The notes: generated from the letters alone by a model not told the origin. DNA of 64,000 bases from JACDAN01 sp963721345 (GCA_963721345.1 CAVRIT010000001.1:248001-312000); one strand, 5' to 3'; positions 1 through 8,562 are shown, counted from the first letter of the stretch. Made by a program: numbers and translations.

Positions 1-1806
1 GTACCAGAGCTCCCAGTCGGTCGGTTCCTTGGCGATCGCCTTGCGGAAGCTCTGTCGGGCCCCCGCCAGGTCGTCCGCCGCGAGCTGCGCCTCGCCGAGG
101 CGCTGCCACGGCTCGGACGACCAGCGCGCCCAACGTTCCGCCTTCGTCGCTTGCTTTCTGGCCTCGGCGACATCCGGCGGCGATTCGGCCAAAGCGTCCT
201 GGCTCGCCGAGGTGGCGCTGGCGCCGACGAGGCCGCCGAGCGCGATCGCCGCGAGGACGACGGCCGTTGCAACCGCGCCGTAACGAATCGCGGCGCCCGG
301 GACGAATGGAACGACGGTCGTGGGCCGCAGCAGAAGGAGCGCGACCGCGCACCCGAGCGCCGGCAGGGTGAGGCCCGTCATCTCCCAGTCCCAGTCGATT
401 CCGGCGTGTGCGAGGTACGCGACGTAGGCGCCGAACGCGCCCACCGCGAGCGGCTCGCGCCGGGCACCGAACGCAGCGAGCAGAGGCGCCCCGAAGGCGA
501 CGAGCAGGAAGGCGAAGCCGACGATCCCGAGCTCGGCCGCCGTCTCCAGGTAGACGTTGTGGGCGTCGGTGACAATGTGCGAGATCGGGCGTTCGCGGTT
601 CCAGTACTGCTCGTACGTCCCCGGCCCGGTGCCCAGGATCGGCGCCTGGCGGAACTGCTCCCACGAGACCTCCCAGAGCTCCGGGCGGTAGCTCCCCGAG
701 AACGAGAAGAGGCGCTGCTCGAGATCCTCCGGCTCCGTGGCGGGGACTCGGAACGCGTCATAGGCCTCTTCGACCATGGCGACGGGGCCGCCGAACTTGA
801 CAAGGACGCCGCCGATTGCGCCGAGCGCGAGGACGGCGAGCAGCCCGGCGAAGGCGAGCCGCACGTTGCGGCTTGGTGTCACGCGGCGCTCGGCGAGCAC
901 CAGCGCGGCTCCGGCGGCCGCCGCGAGGATCGAGCAGCCGAGGATGATCGCCGCCACGATCTGTCCCTGGTCGATCGCCGCGAAGAGCGGCGCGTCGCGC
1001 TCGGTCAGCGCGTCCGAGCTGAGGCCGGCCCAGAGCGCGATCAACGAGGGAATCGCCACGGCGAGGGCAGCGACGACGAGGTGCAGGCGTCGGGGATCCA
1101 GCGCGAACGCCGCGAGCAACCCGACGCCGAGCGCGATCCATGCGCCACGGCTGAACGTGAAGAACATCGTGCTGAGCAGGATCGGGAACGAGGCTGCCGC
1201 GAGGCAGCGCGCGACGAGGCTGGAGTCGCGTGCGAGGAGGCCGAGCGCGAGTAGGGCGCCCATCGCCGCGAAGATCCCCAGGCCGTTCCAGTAGCCGAGC
1301 GGCTCCGAGAGCCGGTACGTCGCGATCGGGTCATAGCTGCCGAGGCGGTCGGGGAAGAAACGGGTCGCGAGACCGTACGCCGAGACGAGCGTGATCGCGG
1401 TCAGCACTCCGCGCAGAAGCGCCGGAACGTGCTCGCGCCGGACGACGAACATCAACGCGGCGGCCGCGCCGAGATACGCGATCAGCCGAAACGACTCGAG
1501 CGCCGTCTGCGTCGTGTTCTCCGTCCAGAGGAGCGACAGCCACGTCCAGACGGCCAGGCCGGCGAAGCCGCCGAGGAATGCCAGACCGAGGACGCCGCCG
1601 CCGAGCTCTGCGCGGCCGAGGAGTAGCCACGCGGCTGCGATCCAGAGTCCGACGAGCGCCGTCCAGCCCCAGGCCGGCGGGAAGTAGCCGCCGTCGGCCG
1701 CGGCCAGGGCGCCCATTCCCAGGGCAGCACCGGCGCCGACGGCGAACGCGCCGAGGTCGGGCACGGCGGCGCGCGCGCGCACCGCAGGGGCAGCCGCGTC
1801 AGCCAT
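1..1806 (-). CDS. O-antigen ligase-like polytopic membrane protein with C-terminal TPR-like tail (3' part outside window)
   Basis: The frame opens at ATG 1806 on the minus strand and runs without a stop off the left edge, giving at least 602 residues. Roughly a dozen hydrophobic segments are visible. A periplasmic-loop region around residues 350-400 reads SYRPELWEVSWEQF, then GTGPGTYEQYW and TDAHNVYLETAAELG, the pattern of the Wzy_C/O-antigen ligase family (polysaccharide polymerase or ligase in the cytoplasmic membrane). The last visible part, after a final membrane segment, is alpha-helical with Ala/Glu/Gln-rich repeats (for example EPWQRLGEAQLAADDLAGA) that look like tetratricopeptide repeats. 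The next gene on the strand upstream is a sugar-nucleotide epimerase, which fits surface polysaccharide work. Family assignment is good; substrate unknown. Confidence 0.8.
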   Translation of the reverse strand, partial: MADAAAPAVRARAAVPDLGAFAVGAGAALGMGALAAADGGYFPPAWGWTALVGLWIAAAWLLLGRAELGGGVLGLAFLGGFAGLAVWTWLSLLWTENTTQTALESFRLIAYLGAAAALMFVVRREHVPALLRGVLTAITLVSAYGLATRFFPDRLGSYDPIATYRLSEPLGYWNGLGIFAAMGALLALGLLARDSSLVARCLAAASFPILLSTMFFTFSRGAWIALGVGLLAAFALDPRRLHLVVAALAVAIPSLIALWAGLSSDALTERDAPLFAAIDQGQIVAAIILGCSILAAAAGAALVLAERRVTPSRNVRLAFAGLLAVLALGAIGGVLVKFGGPVAMVEEAYDAFRVPATEPEDLEQRLFSFSGSYRPELWEVSWEQFRQAPILGTGPGTYEQYWNRERPISHIVTDAHNVYLETAAELGIVGFAFLLVAFGAPLLAAFGARREPLAVGAFGAYVAYLAHAGIDWDWEMTGLTLPALGCAVALLLLRPTTVVPFVPGAAIRYGAVATAVVLAAIALGGLVGASATSASQDALAESPPDVAEARKQATKAERWARWSSEPWQRLGEAQLAADDLAGARQSFRKAIAKEPTDWELWY

Positions 1807-1883
1807 CGACGGTCGGGGACGGGGCTCCGCGCACCTCGCTCAGAGAGTACAACGGCATCCGGCGGGCTCGGCCGGCGCGGGCG

Positions 1884-2810
1884 CTAGGCGTCGCGCGCCG
1901 ATGCGTACCAGCGGAAGGTGTCGGCGAGGCCGTCCCCGAGCTCGACCTCGGGGCGCCAGCCGAGCGTCTCGGCGGCGGCCGTCGAGTCGATCGCGCTGCG
2001 GTCGAGCTCGCCGGGGCGCAGCGGCTCGAGCTGTGGCTCGACGACCGTTCCGGCCGCACGCTGGAGTGCGGCGAGCACCTCGAGGACATCGACCTCCCTC
2101 CCCCACCCGAGGTTGAAGGTGCCGGCTGCATCGTGATCGGCGGCGAGGAGGAAACCGCGCGTGATGTCCGCGACGTGGACGTAGTCGCGCGTGGGCTTTC
2201 CATGGCCGTAGACGATCGGCGTCTCTCCGCCGAGCAGCCGCTCGCTGAAGATCGCGACGACGCCGGCTTCGCCGTGCGCGTCCTGCCGCGGGCCGTAGAC
2301 GTTGCCGAGCCTGAGCACGACATTCGGGACGCCGAGTGATCGAGCCTGGGTCGCGACGAACGCCTCGCCGGCGAGCTTCGACGCGCCGTAGGGCGAGAGC
2401 GGCGCGGCGACGAAGGTCTCCGGCGTCGGTACCGGAGCCTGGTTGCCGTAGAGCGCACCACCTGTCGACGCGAAGACGATGCGTGCGCCGAGCTCGGCCG
2501 CGACGCGGCAGACGTTGAACGTCCCGCGAACGTTGGACGCGAAGTCCAGCTCCGGATTCGCGACGGAGACGGTGACGCTGGCCTGTGCGGCGAGGTGGCA
2601 GACGACGTCGGGCCGGAAGTCGGCGAGCGCGGCGCGGAGACCGTCGAGATCGGCGACGTCCAGTTGGGCGAGCTTCGCGTCGTCCGGAATCTGGTCTCGC
2701 TTACCGGCGGAGAGGTCGTCGACGACGAGCACGTCGTCGCCACGGGCGAGGAAAGCGTCGGCGACGTGCGAGCCGATGAACCCGGCGCCACCGGTGACGG
2801 CGACTCTCAC
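1884..2810 (-). CDS. NAD-dependent epimerase/dehydratase (UDP-glucose 4-epimerase-like)
   Basis: Extended short-chain dehydrogenase of 308 residues, counted from GTG 2810. The N-terminal Rossmann motif GGAGFIGSH is at residues 7-15, the region AAQASVTVS matches the usual substrate-loop area, and the catalytic tyrosine/lysine pair is in SPYGASK; RDYVHVADI is the standard downstream motif of nucleotide-sugar epimerases. It probably interconverts nucleotide sugars for envelope polysaccharide, next to the O-antigen-ligase-like gene. The reading frame is also open upstream, so that on paper it is continuous with the zinc finger of fpg; I place the start at GTG 2810 because it begins exactly at the Rossmann fold and its GTGA context is the common junction type in this genome. 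Confidence 0.85.
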   Translation of the reverse strand: MRVAVTGGAGFIGSHVADAFLARGDDVLVVDDLSAGKRDQIPDDAKLAQLDVADLDGLRAALADFRPDVVCHLAAQASVTVSVANPELDFASNVRGTFNVCRVAAELGARIVFASTGGALYGNQAPVPTPETFVAAPLSPYGASKLAGEAFVATQARSLGVPNVVLRLGNVYGPRQDAHGEAGVVAIFSERLLGGETPIVYGHGKPTRDYVHVADITRGFLLAADHDAAGTFNLGWGREVDVLEVLAALQRAAGTVVEPQLEPLRPGELDRSAIDSTAAAETLGWRPEVELGDGLADTFRWYASARDA

Positions 2811-3648
2811 AGGGACGTCGGGTGACGGCTGGCAGGAGGGGCAGTAGTACGTGCCGCGTCCTGCGACGCGGGTCTTCGCGACCGCCGTGCCGCAGCGTGG
2901 ACACGGCTCGTTCTCCCGTCCGTAGACGCGCAACTCGTCCTGCATCGTGCCGCGGGCTCCGGTCGGCGTCCTGTAGTCGCGGAGGGTCGTCCCCTGCCGG
3001 GCGATGCCGGCACGGAGCGCGTCGCGGATACCGCGCTGGAGCCGGCGAATGTCACTCTCTGGAAAGATCGCCCGCTTGGGTGCGCGGGTTGATGCGCGCG
3101 CGCCACAGCGCCTCGTCCGCGTAGATGTTTCCCATCCCCGCGGCGGCTCGCTGGTCGAGAATCGCGGCCTTGACGGGCGTGCGACGGTTCGCGAGCCGGG
3201 CCGCGAGGACGTCGGTCGTGAAGCGCTTGCCGAGCGGCTCCTCGCCGAGGCGCTGTGTCAGGTAGGCGGTCTCCTCGCCAGGCTCGAGCAGAAGCCACGT
3301 ACCGAAGCGCCGCACGTCGCGATACGTGACGTCCGATCCGTCGTCTAGTCTGACAACAGCTCGCCGGTGCGGATCGTCCTCGAGGCCTCCGTTCCGGTGA
3401 TGGCCAAGCGTCCCCGTCATCCGGAGGTGGATCAGGAGTACACGACCGCTTCGAAACCGAAAAACCAGATACTTGCCGCGTCGCTCCACCGCCTGGACGA
3501 CCTCCCCGTTCAGCTCTGCGGAGACTTCCTGGGGATCCAGAGGACGCGTCAGCCTCGGATCGGCGATCTCGACCCGCTCGAAGCGCCGCCCGACGAGTAC
3601 CGGCTCGAGGCTTGCGCGGACCGTCTCGACCTCGGGCAGCTCGGGCAC
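2811..3648 (-). pseudogene. fpg: Formamidopyrimidine-DNA glycosylase, interrupted by a +1 frameshift
   Basis: Base-excision-repair glycosylase/AP lyase. The 5' part starts at GTG 3648 with the diagnostic PELPEVETV (catalytic Pro1, Glu2) and runs about 196 residues through the GMGNIYADEALW motif. The frame then hits a stop (3052-3054), but the expected continuation (SDIRRLQRGIRDAL, then the C-terminal zinc finger CPRCG...YYCPSCQ) is present in the next frame from about 3060 to 2829. One extra base near 3058 explains this. No stop separates the zinc finger from the following epimerase in its frame; a TGA overlapping the epimerase GTG exists one frame away, so a second indel is possible. The 3' limit given is therefore approximate. 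Either a recent pseudogene or sequence error; a real Fpg-epimerase fusion is less likely. Confidence 0.8.
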
Positions 3649-3654
3649 GGCGGA

Positions 3655-3660
3655 AGCCTA
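3655..3660 (-). promoter_or_regulatory. -10 element TAGGCT for leaderless fpg
   Basis: TAGGCT lies exactly 6 nt before the GTG start of fpg and there is no purine-rich Shine-Dalgarno stretch between them. The same TANNNT-N6-start arrangement recurs at many genes in this window. Confidence 0.5.
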
Positions 3661-3678
3661 GCCTCGGTCGGCGTCGCT

Positions 3679-4974
3679 CTAGGCCAGCGTGTCGAGGATG
3701 ACGCCGCGTGCCGCCGGTGGCTCGTCGGCGAGCTCGTACGCCGCGAGAACCTCCGCCGCCGCGGCATCGGCCGACGCCTCGTCCTGCGCGTGGACCTCGG
3801 CGAGGACGTCGTTTGCGACGACGGCGTCACCTCGCTTCCGCACGCACACGACGCCGACGGCGTGGTCGATCTCGTCGGTCTTGGTGACGCGACCCGCGCC
3901 CAGGCGCATCGCGGCCACGCCGACGGCGAGAGCCCGGAGCCGGCCGACGTAGCCGTCCCGTTCGGCCGACACCGTTCGAAGGACCGGAGCGGTCGGGAGC
4001 GCGTCCTCGGACGGGTCGCCGCCCTGCGCCCGAATCCAGCGCTCGTAGGCGTTGAGTGCATGGCCGTCGCCGAGGGCCGCTTCGACGCGATGGCGCGCGT
4101 CGTCGTGGTCGACGCCCTCGCAGAGGACGACGAGGTGCACAGCCGACTCCACAGCGAGCTCCGTGAGATCCGTAGGCCCGTCGCCGCGCAGCGTGGCGAC
4201 GGCCTCGCGGATCTCGAGCGCATTGCCGACGGCTTGCCCAAGCGGCTGGTCCATGTCGGTCAGCTCGCAGACGACCTTGCGATTGGCGCGGCGGCCGAGC
4301 TCCAGCATCGCCTCGGCCAGCGCTCGGGCGTCTTCGAGCGACTTCATGAAGGCGCCGTCGCCGACCTTGACGTCGAGCACGATCGCGTCCGCCCCCGCCG
4401 CGATCTTCTTGGACATGATGCTGGCGGCGATCAGCGAGATGTTCTCGACCGTCGCGGTGACGTCACGGAGCGCGTAGAGCTGCTTGTCCGCCGGGACGAG
4501 CTCGGCCGTCTGTCCGATGACGGCGAGACCGACGTCGCGAACCTGCTCGACGAACTCGTCGCGCGACAGCTCGACCCGGAAGCCCGGGATCGACTCGAGC
4601 TTGTCGAGCGTCCCGCCGGTGTGACCGAGCCCGCGCCCGCTCATCTTCCCGAACGGGATGCCGCAGGCCGCGACCAGCGGGCCGACGACGAGCGACGCTT
4701 TGTCCCCGACGCCGCCGGTCGAGTGCTTGTCGGCCACCAGGCGCCCGAGCTCGGCGCGGAGGTCGATGGTCTCGCCGCTTCGCACCATCGCGTCGGTCAG
4801 CGCGTAGGTCTCGGCCGCCGACAGCCCCTGGAAGTAGACCGCCATGCAGAACGCGGCCAGTTGGTAGTCCGGGATCTCGCCGCGAGTGAAGCCGAGGACG
4901 AGCTCCGAAAGCTCCCCGTCGCTCAACTCCTCGCCGTCGCGCTTGCGCTGGATGAGCTCTGCGGGACGGATCAA
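3679..4974 (-). CDS. deoA: Thymidine/pyrimidine-nucleoside phosphorylase
   Basis: Catalyses phosphorolysis of thymidine or deoxyuridine to base plus deoxyribose 1-phosphate. The protein shows KHSTGGVGDK (phosphate-binding loop), SGRGLGHTGGTLDKLESIPGF (catalytic His and substrate region), and MSKKIAAGADAIVLDVKVGDGAFMK, all hallmarks of the family; 431 residues matches the usual length. I place the start at TTG 4974, overlapping the deoB stop as TTGA, because the protein then begins just before the conserved helix PAELIQRKRDGEELS; the open frame continues 19 codons further upstream but that extension is inside deoB. Translationally coupled to deoB, with which it forms a deoxyribonucleoside salvage/catabolism pair. 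Confidence 0.92.
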   Translation of the reverse strand: MIRPAELIQRKRDGEELSDGELSELVLGFTRGEIPDYQLAAFCMAVYFQGLSAAETYALTDAMVRSGETIDLRAELGRLVADKHSTGGVGDKASLVVGPLVAACGIPFGKMSGRGLGHTGGTLDKLESIPGFRVELSRDEFVEQVRDVGLAVIGQTAELVPADKQLYALRDVTATVENISLIAASIMSKKIAAGADAIVLDVKVGDGAFMKSLEDARALAEAMLELGRRANRKVVCELTDMDQPLGQAVGNALEIREAVATLRGDGPTDLTELAVESAVHLVVLCEGVDHDDARHRVEAALGDGHALNAYERWIRAQGGDPSEDALPTAPVLRTVSAERDGYVGRLRALAVGVAAMRLGAGRVTKTDEIDHAVGVVCVRKRGDAVVANDVLAEVHAQDEASADAAAAEVLAAYELADEPPAARGVILDTLA

Positions 4975-6137
4975 GGCTCGACGATCGGGCTGCCCGGCAG
5001 CCCACGGCGTGGCGCCTTGCCCCCAAGCCATGCGTTCACCGTCGAGCCCACGTCGGCGAACTCGCCTTCGTGGATCCTCCCGCCCGCGTTGCGCCCCTCC
5101 ACGTACGTCAGCAGCATCGCGTGTTCACGGGAGTGGTCGGTCGAAGGAGTCGTCGGATCGCAGCCGTGGTCCGAGGTCAGGATCAGCAGGTCCCCGTCGC
5201 GCAGCTGGCCAAGGAGGTCAGGCACGCGCCGGTCGAAGTCCTGGAGGCAGCGGTGGAAGTTCACCGGGTCGTTCCGGTGGCCCCAGAGCATGTCCGTCTC
5301 GACGAGGTTGACGAAGATCAACCCGTCGTCGAGCTCCCTCAGCAGCTTCTCCGTTTGCGTGATGCCCTCGACGTTCGACCTCGTCGGATGCGATTCGTCG
5401 ACGTCGACCCCCGCGAAGATGTCGTGGATCTTCCCAACGCCGTGGACCTTGTTCCCGGCCTCGCGCACCAGGCTGAGGTAGTTCGGCTGCTTCGGCTTGA
5501 GCGAGAAGTCGTGCCGGTCCGGTGTGCGCAGGTAGTTCCCCGGCTCCCCCTCGAACGGCCGTGCGATCACGCGGCCGACAGCGTGCTTGCCCGTCAGGAT
5601 CTCCCGCGCGATCTCCGAAGCACGGTACAGCTCGTCGAGCGGAATCGTGTTCACGTGGGCCGCGATCTGGAAGACGGAGTCCGCGGAGGTGTAGACGATC
5701 CACTTCCCTGTTTGCTGATGCTCCTCGCCGAGCTCCTCGATGATCTCCGTCCCCGATGCGGCCTTGTTGCCCAGCACCCCCCGGCCCGTGCGGTGCATGA
5801 ACGGGTCGAGCACCTCGAAGGGGAAGCCGTGCGGGTAGGTCGGAAACGGCTGCGCGGTGACGACCCCCATCAGCTCCCAGTGGCCCGTGGTCGTGTCCTT
5901 TCCTTTCGAGCGCTCGAGGAGCCGACCGGCGATCGCGGGTGCCCCGGGCTGTGGCGGGCAGCCCTCGAGCTCCTTGACGTTTCCGAGGCCGAAGGCCTCG
6001 AGATTCGGGAGGTCCAGGCCGCCGACAGCCCTGGCCACGTTGCCCAACGTGTCGGAGCCCTCGTCGCCGAACTCGGCGGCGTCGGGTAGCTCGCCCGCTC
6101 CCACGGCATCGAGCACGATCACGCAGGCTCGGGGCAC
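4971..6137 (-). CDS. deoB: Phosphopentomutase
   Basis: Converts (deoxy)ribose 1-phosphate to 5-phosphate, the step after DeoA. Alkaline-phosphatase-superfamily metal sites are visible: VIVLDAVGAGELPDA near the N-terminus, DTTTGHWELMG (catalytic Thr), the region VFQIAAHV, DVDESHPTRSNVEG, FVNLVETDMLWGHRND and LTSDHGCDPTT followed by DHSREHA. 388 residues is the normal length. GTG start at 6137 with AGGAGG about 6 nt upstream, so this gene, unlike many others here, has a Shine-Dalgarno leader. The structured element at 6155-6268 sits in its 5' region. First gene of the deoB-deoA pair. Confidence 0.93.
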   Translation of the reverse strand: MPRACVIVLDAVGAGELPDAAEFGDEGSDTLGNVARAVGGLDLPNLEAFGLGNVKELEGCPPQPGAPAIAGRLLERSKGKDTTTGHWELMGVVTAQPFPTYPHGFPFEVLDPFMHRTGRGVLGNKAASGTEIIEELGEEHQQTGKWIVYTSADSVFQIAAHVNTIPLDELYRASEIAREILTGKHAVGRVIARPFEGEPGNYLRTPDRHDFSLKPKQPNYLSLVREAGNKVHGVGKIHDIFAGVDVDESHPTRSNVEGITQTEKLLRELDDGLIFVNLVETDMLWGHRNDPVNFHRCLQDFDRRVPDLLGQLRDGDLLILTSDHGCDPTTPSTDHSREHAMLLTYVEGRNAGGRIHEGEFADVGSTVNAWLGGKAPRRGLPGSPIVEP

Positions 6138-6154
6138 GCGGGCCTCCTAGTGAC

Positions 6155-6268
6155 CTTGGTGGATGCCTGGCGTGCGAGCACCAAGCCAGGCTAGGACGCA
6201 GGGAGCGCACGGGCTGGAATGCCCGGGCGCGACTGAGGACGACGCGTGGCGCAGCGTGATCGCGCGCC
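6155..6268 (-). promoter_or_regulatory. Candidate structured RNA leader of deoB (copy 1 of a duplicated element)
   Basis: Read on the minus strand (RNA sense for deoB). The core 6174-6268 aligns without gaps to 7661-7755: 16 identical bases at one end (GCGAGCACCAAGCCAG on the plus strand) and 20 of 22 at the other. Three hairpins are possible in order: GCG-ATCA-CGC within GGC...GCC, then CGGGC-ATTCCA-GCCCG, then GCCTGG-loop-CCAGGC whose loop contains CTTGGTGCTCGC. The segment CACCAAG at 6161-6155 is complementary to CTTGGTG of that loop, giving a possible pseudoknot that ends 9 nt before the AGGAGG of deoB. I do not recognise it as a known riboswitch class. Confidence 0.45.
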
Positions 6269-6326
6269 GGGCGCCGCCGAAGGTCGCTGGGAGGCCCGCT
6301 ATCAACCGGGCTATTCTAGGGTTGCT

Positions 6327-6470
6327 TTGGAGACCGTCCTGGGACTCATCGGCTTGGTGATCTACATCGTGGCGACGATCGCGCTCGCCGCGGCGATGAC
6401 GTGGGTCGTGGTCAAGATCACTCCGTCCGGTCCCAGGAAGAAGCCCGAAGCCCCGGCGACCGAGACCTAG
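6327..6470 (+). CDS. Small single-pass membrane protein
   Basis: About 47 residues: one hydrophobic segment (VLGLIGLVIYIVATIALAAA) followed by MTWVVVKITPSGPRKKPEAP, so a basic cytoplasmic or periplasmic tail. The start is uncertain: TTG 6327 is preceded by TATTCT (6312-6317) and would be nearly leaderless; the frame stays open upstream to an ATG at 6246, but those residues are Arg/Gly-rich and overlap the structured element. It ends 7 nt before the convergent ald stop. No function can be assigned; the conserved-looking hydrophobic core and the gene-free slot argue that it is real. Confidence 0.5.
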   Translation: METVLGLIGLVIYIVATIALAAAMTWVVVKITPSGPRKKPEAPATET

Positions 6471-6477
6471 CGCAGAG

Positions 6478-7602
6478 TCACACCGGCGACAGCCGAAGCA
6501 CCTCGTCGAGCGGCGTGTACTCGAGCCCGTGCGCCTCCGCGACCGCCTCGTAGGTGACCTTTCCCTCGATCACGTTGACGCCACGAGCGAGGGCGCGGTC
6601 TCGCGCGATCGCTTCTCGCAACCCGTGCCGCGCGATCTCCTCGACGTACGGGAGCGTCGCGTTCGTCAGCGCCTTCGTCGAGGTGATCGGGACGGCGCCC
6701 GGCATGTTCGCGACGCAGTAGTGGATCACTCCGTCGACGACGAACACCGGCTCCGAGTGCGTCGTCGGCCGCGAGGTCTCGACGCAGCCACCCTGATCGA
6801 TGGCGACGTCGGCGACCACGGAGCCCTCCTTCATGCCCGTGACCATCTCGCGAGTGATCAGCTTCGGCGCGAGCGCCCCTGGGATCAGCACTGCTCCGAC
6901 GACGACGTCCGCGGTCGAGATCGACTCCTGGATCTGGAGGCTCGAGGACATCAGCAACGTCACGCGCGCGCCGAGCACTTCCTCGAGGTGGCGCATGCGG
7001 TCGATCGAGCGCTCGAGGATCGTGACGTTCGCGCCGAGGCCCAGCGCAATCACCGCGGCGTTGTAGCCGACCATCCCGCCGCCGATGACGACGACCTCAC
7101 CGGGCGCCACGCCCGGAACACCTCCGAGCAGGAGCCCGCGGCCGCCGAGCGGCTTTTCGAGGAACGTCGCGCCGGCCTGCGCCGCGAGCCGGCCGGCGAT
7201 CTCGCTCATCGGGGCAAGGAGCGGCAGCGCGCGGTCATCCGTCTCGACCGTCTCGTAGGCAACGCAGGCCGCGCCGCTCTCGACGAGGGCTCGGGTGAGC
7301 TCATCGCTCGCCGCGAGGTGGAGGTACGTGAAGAGGATCTGGCCTTCGCGGATCCGCCCGTACTCCTCCGGGATCGGCTCCTTGACCTTCAGCACGAGCT
7401 CAGAGTCGGCCCAGACCTCGTCCACCGACGCAATCCGGGCGCCGACACGTTCGTATTCCGAATCCGGGAAGGAGCTCCCCTCCCCCGCGCCGGTTTCGAC
7501 CACGACGGTGTGCCCGTCGCCCACGAGCTCGAGAGCGCCGGCCGGCGTCAGCGCCACCCGATACTCGTCCTGCTTGATCTCCTTGGCGACGCCGACGCGC
7601 AT
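6478..7602 (-). CDS. ald: Alanine dehydrogenase
   Basis: NAD-dependent oxidative deamination of L-alanine to pyruvate and ammonia. N-terminal MRVGVAKEIKQDEYRVALTP, the substrate-side VVVETGAGEGSSFPD, KVKEPIPEEY (catalytic Lys), FTYLHLAA (catalytic His), and the NAD-binding GGGMVGYNAAVIALGLGA; 374 residues from ATG 7602, close to the family length of 371. I prefer ATG 7602 over the upstream start at 7698 because the protein begins exactly there in the family and the region above is the duplicated structured element. No Shine-Dalgarno sequence is evident directly before the start. Stands alone between a small membrane ORF and an aldo/keto reductase. Confidence 0.95.
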   Translation of the reverse strand: MRVGVAKEIKQDEYRVALTPAGALELVGDGHTVVVETGAGEGSSFPDSEYERVGARIASVDEVWADSELVLKVKEPIPEEYGRIREGQILFTYLHLAASDELTRALVESGAACVAYETVETDDRALPLLAPMSEIAGRLAAQAGATFLEKPLGGRGLLLGGVPGVAPGEVVVIGGGMVGYNAAVIALGLGANVTILERSIDRMRHLEEVLGARVTLLMSSSLQIQESISTADVVVGAVLIPGALAPKLITREMVTGMKEGSVVADVAIDQGGCVETSRPTTHSEPVFVVDGVIHYCVANMPGAVPITSTKALTNATLPYVEEIARHGLREAIARDRALARGVNVIEGKVTYEAVAEAHGLEYTPLDEVLRLSPV

Positions 7603-7621
7603 GCGTGGCGGATTATTCCGG

Positions 7622-7755
7622 TTGGTGCCCCGTCCAGTAATGCTGCCTCGCTTCTGGGTCGCGAGCACCAAGCCAGAGGCCGCACTCCGACGAGCCAAGG
7701 CTGGACAGCCTTGGTGAGGAGGAGGGTGGGCTCTGGCGCCGCGTGATCGCGGGCC
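7622..7755 (-). promoter_or_regulatory. Candidate structured RNA leader of ald (copy 2 of a duplicated element)
   Basis: Minus strand, RNA sense for ald. Core 7661-7755 is the same length (95 nt) as the deoB copy. Hairpins: GCG-ATCA-CGC; then CCAAGGC-TGTCCA-GCCTTGG, where two base pairs differ from copy 1 in a compensating way (C-G and G-C become A-T); then CTCTGG-loop-CCAGAAG with the identical loop CTTGGTGCTCGC and a C-G to T-A compensating change. GCACCAA at 7628-7622 is complementary to TTGGTGC of the loop, so the pseudoknot is conserved in principle although the linker sequences differ. It ends 20 nt before the ald ATG. Confidence 0.45.
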
Positions 7756-7785
7756 AGAGGCTGGCGTGTATTGCTGGATGGGGCA

Positions 7786-8562
7786 CTAGGCGCCGGCGAG
7801 CCGTTCCACGTAGCGCCGCTCCTCCGGTCCGAACCATGGCGGCGAGCCGGCAAGAGCGTTGCTCGCAGCGTGCAGCGGGTTGCGTGTCGCAGGGATCACG
7901 ACGTCGACGCGTTCGTCCGAGAGCGCCCACTTGAGAAGTGCCTGCGGCCAGGTCTCGACACCGAACTCGTGCAGAGGCTCGATGTCACTCGAACCGGGCG
8001 GTCGCTCGAGCAACTCGCCCTCTGCGAAGGGGCGCATGACGATGACGGGCAGCTCGAGCTCGGCCGCGAGCGGGAGAAGGACGCGCTCGGCGGCGCGTTC
8101 CAGCGGGTTCAGGGGCAGCTGGACCGTCTCGAACCGGCCGCTGCGCATCGCGACGGCGAGCTCGTCGAATGCGAGCGGGCTGTAGTGGGTCACGCCGATC
8201 AGTCCGATGCGCCCGGCGTCGCGCTCGTCCTCCAGCCAGCCCAGATGGTCCTGCCAGGCGACCAGGTTGTGGACCTGCTCCACCTCGACGCGGCCGAACC
8301 ACTCGAGCTGCCGTTCCAGCTGCTCGCGGCCCTGCTCGACGGTCGGCGCCCAGATCTTCGTCGCGAAGGCCGCGTCTACCCGGCGCTCCCCGAGAGCGGC
8401 GGCCAGCGAGCGCTCCGCGTTGCCGTACATCGGCGAGGAGTCGAAAAACCGCGTTTCGGACGCCAGGGCGGTGCTGACGACGTCATGCGCGAGCTCCGCG
8501 TCGCTGCCGAACGTGTTCCACGTGCCGAGCCCGACGACCGGCCCGAGCCGCCGCTCTTCCAT
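7786..8562 (-). CDS. Aldo/keto reductase family protein
   Basis: 258 residues from ATG 8562, which overlaps the upstream stop as TGATG. A TIM-barrel aldo/keto reductase pattern is visible: GLGTWNTFGSD at the N-terminus, RFFDSSPMYGNAERSLAAALG (catalytic Asp and Tyr), FATKIW (catalytic Lys), IGLIGVTHYSP, PLNPLE and the C-terminal NADP-binding WALSDERVDVVIPATRNPLHAASN. This is the short form seen in many actinobacteria. NADPH-dependent carbonyl reduction is expected; substrate not predictable. Translationally coupled to the DUF3866 gene and, through it, to an M20 peptidase. Confidence 0.85.
   Translation of the reverse strand: MEERRLGPVVGLGTWNTFGSDAELAHDVVSTALASETRFFDSSPMYGNAERSLAAALGERRVDAAFATKIWAPTVEQGREQLERQLEWFGRVEVEQVHNLVAWQDHLGWLEDERDAGRIGLIGVTHYSPLAFDELAVAMRSGRFETVQLPLNPLERAAERVLLPLAAELELPVIVMRPFAEGELLERPPGSSDIEPLHEFGVETWPQALLKWALSDERVDVVIPATRNPLHAASNALAGSPPWFGPEERRYVERLAGA

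Noticed and set aside
3367..5481. 704-codon open frame on the plus strand across deoA/deoB
   Set aside because: Composition is Arg/Asp/Glu/Leu-rich antisense of high-GC coding DNA; the opposite strand has clear deoA and deoB. The same applies to other long plus-strand frames such as 24644-26746, 12522-14159 and 17049-18809.
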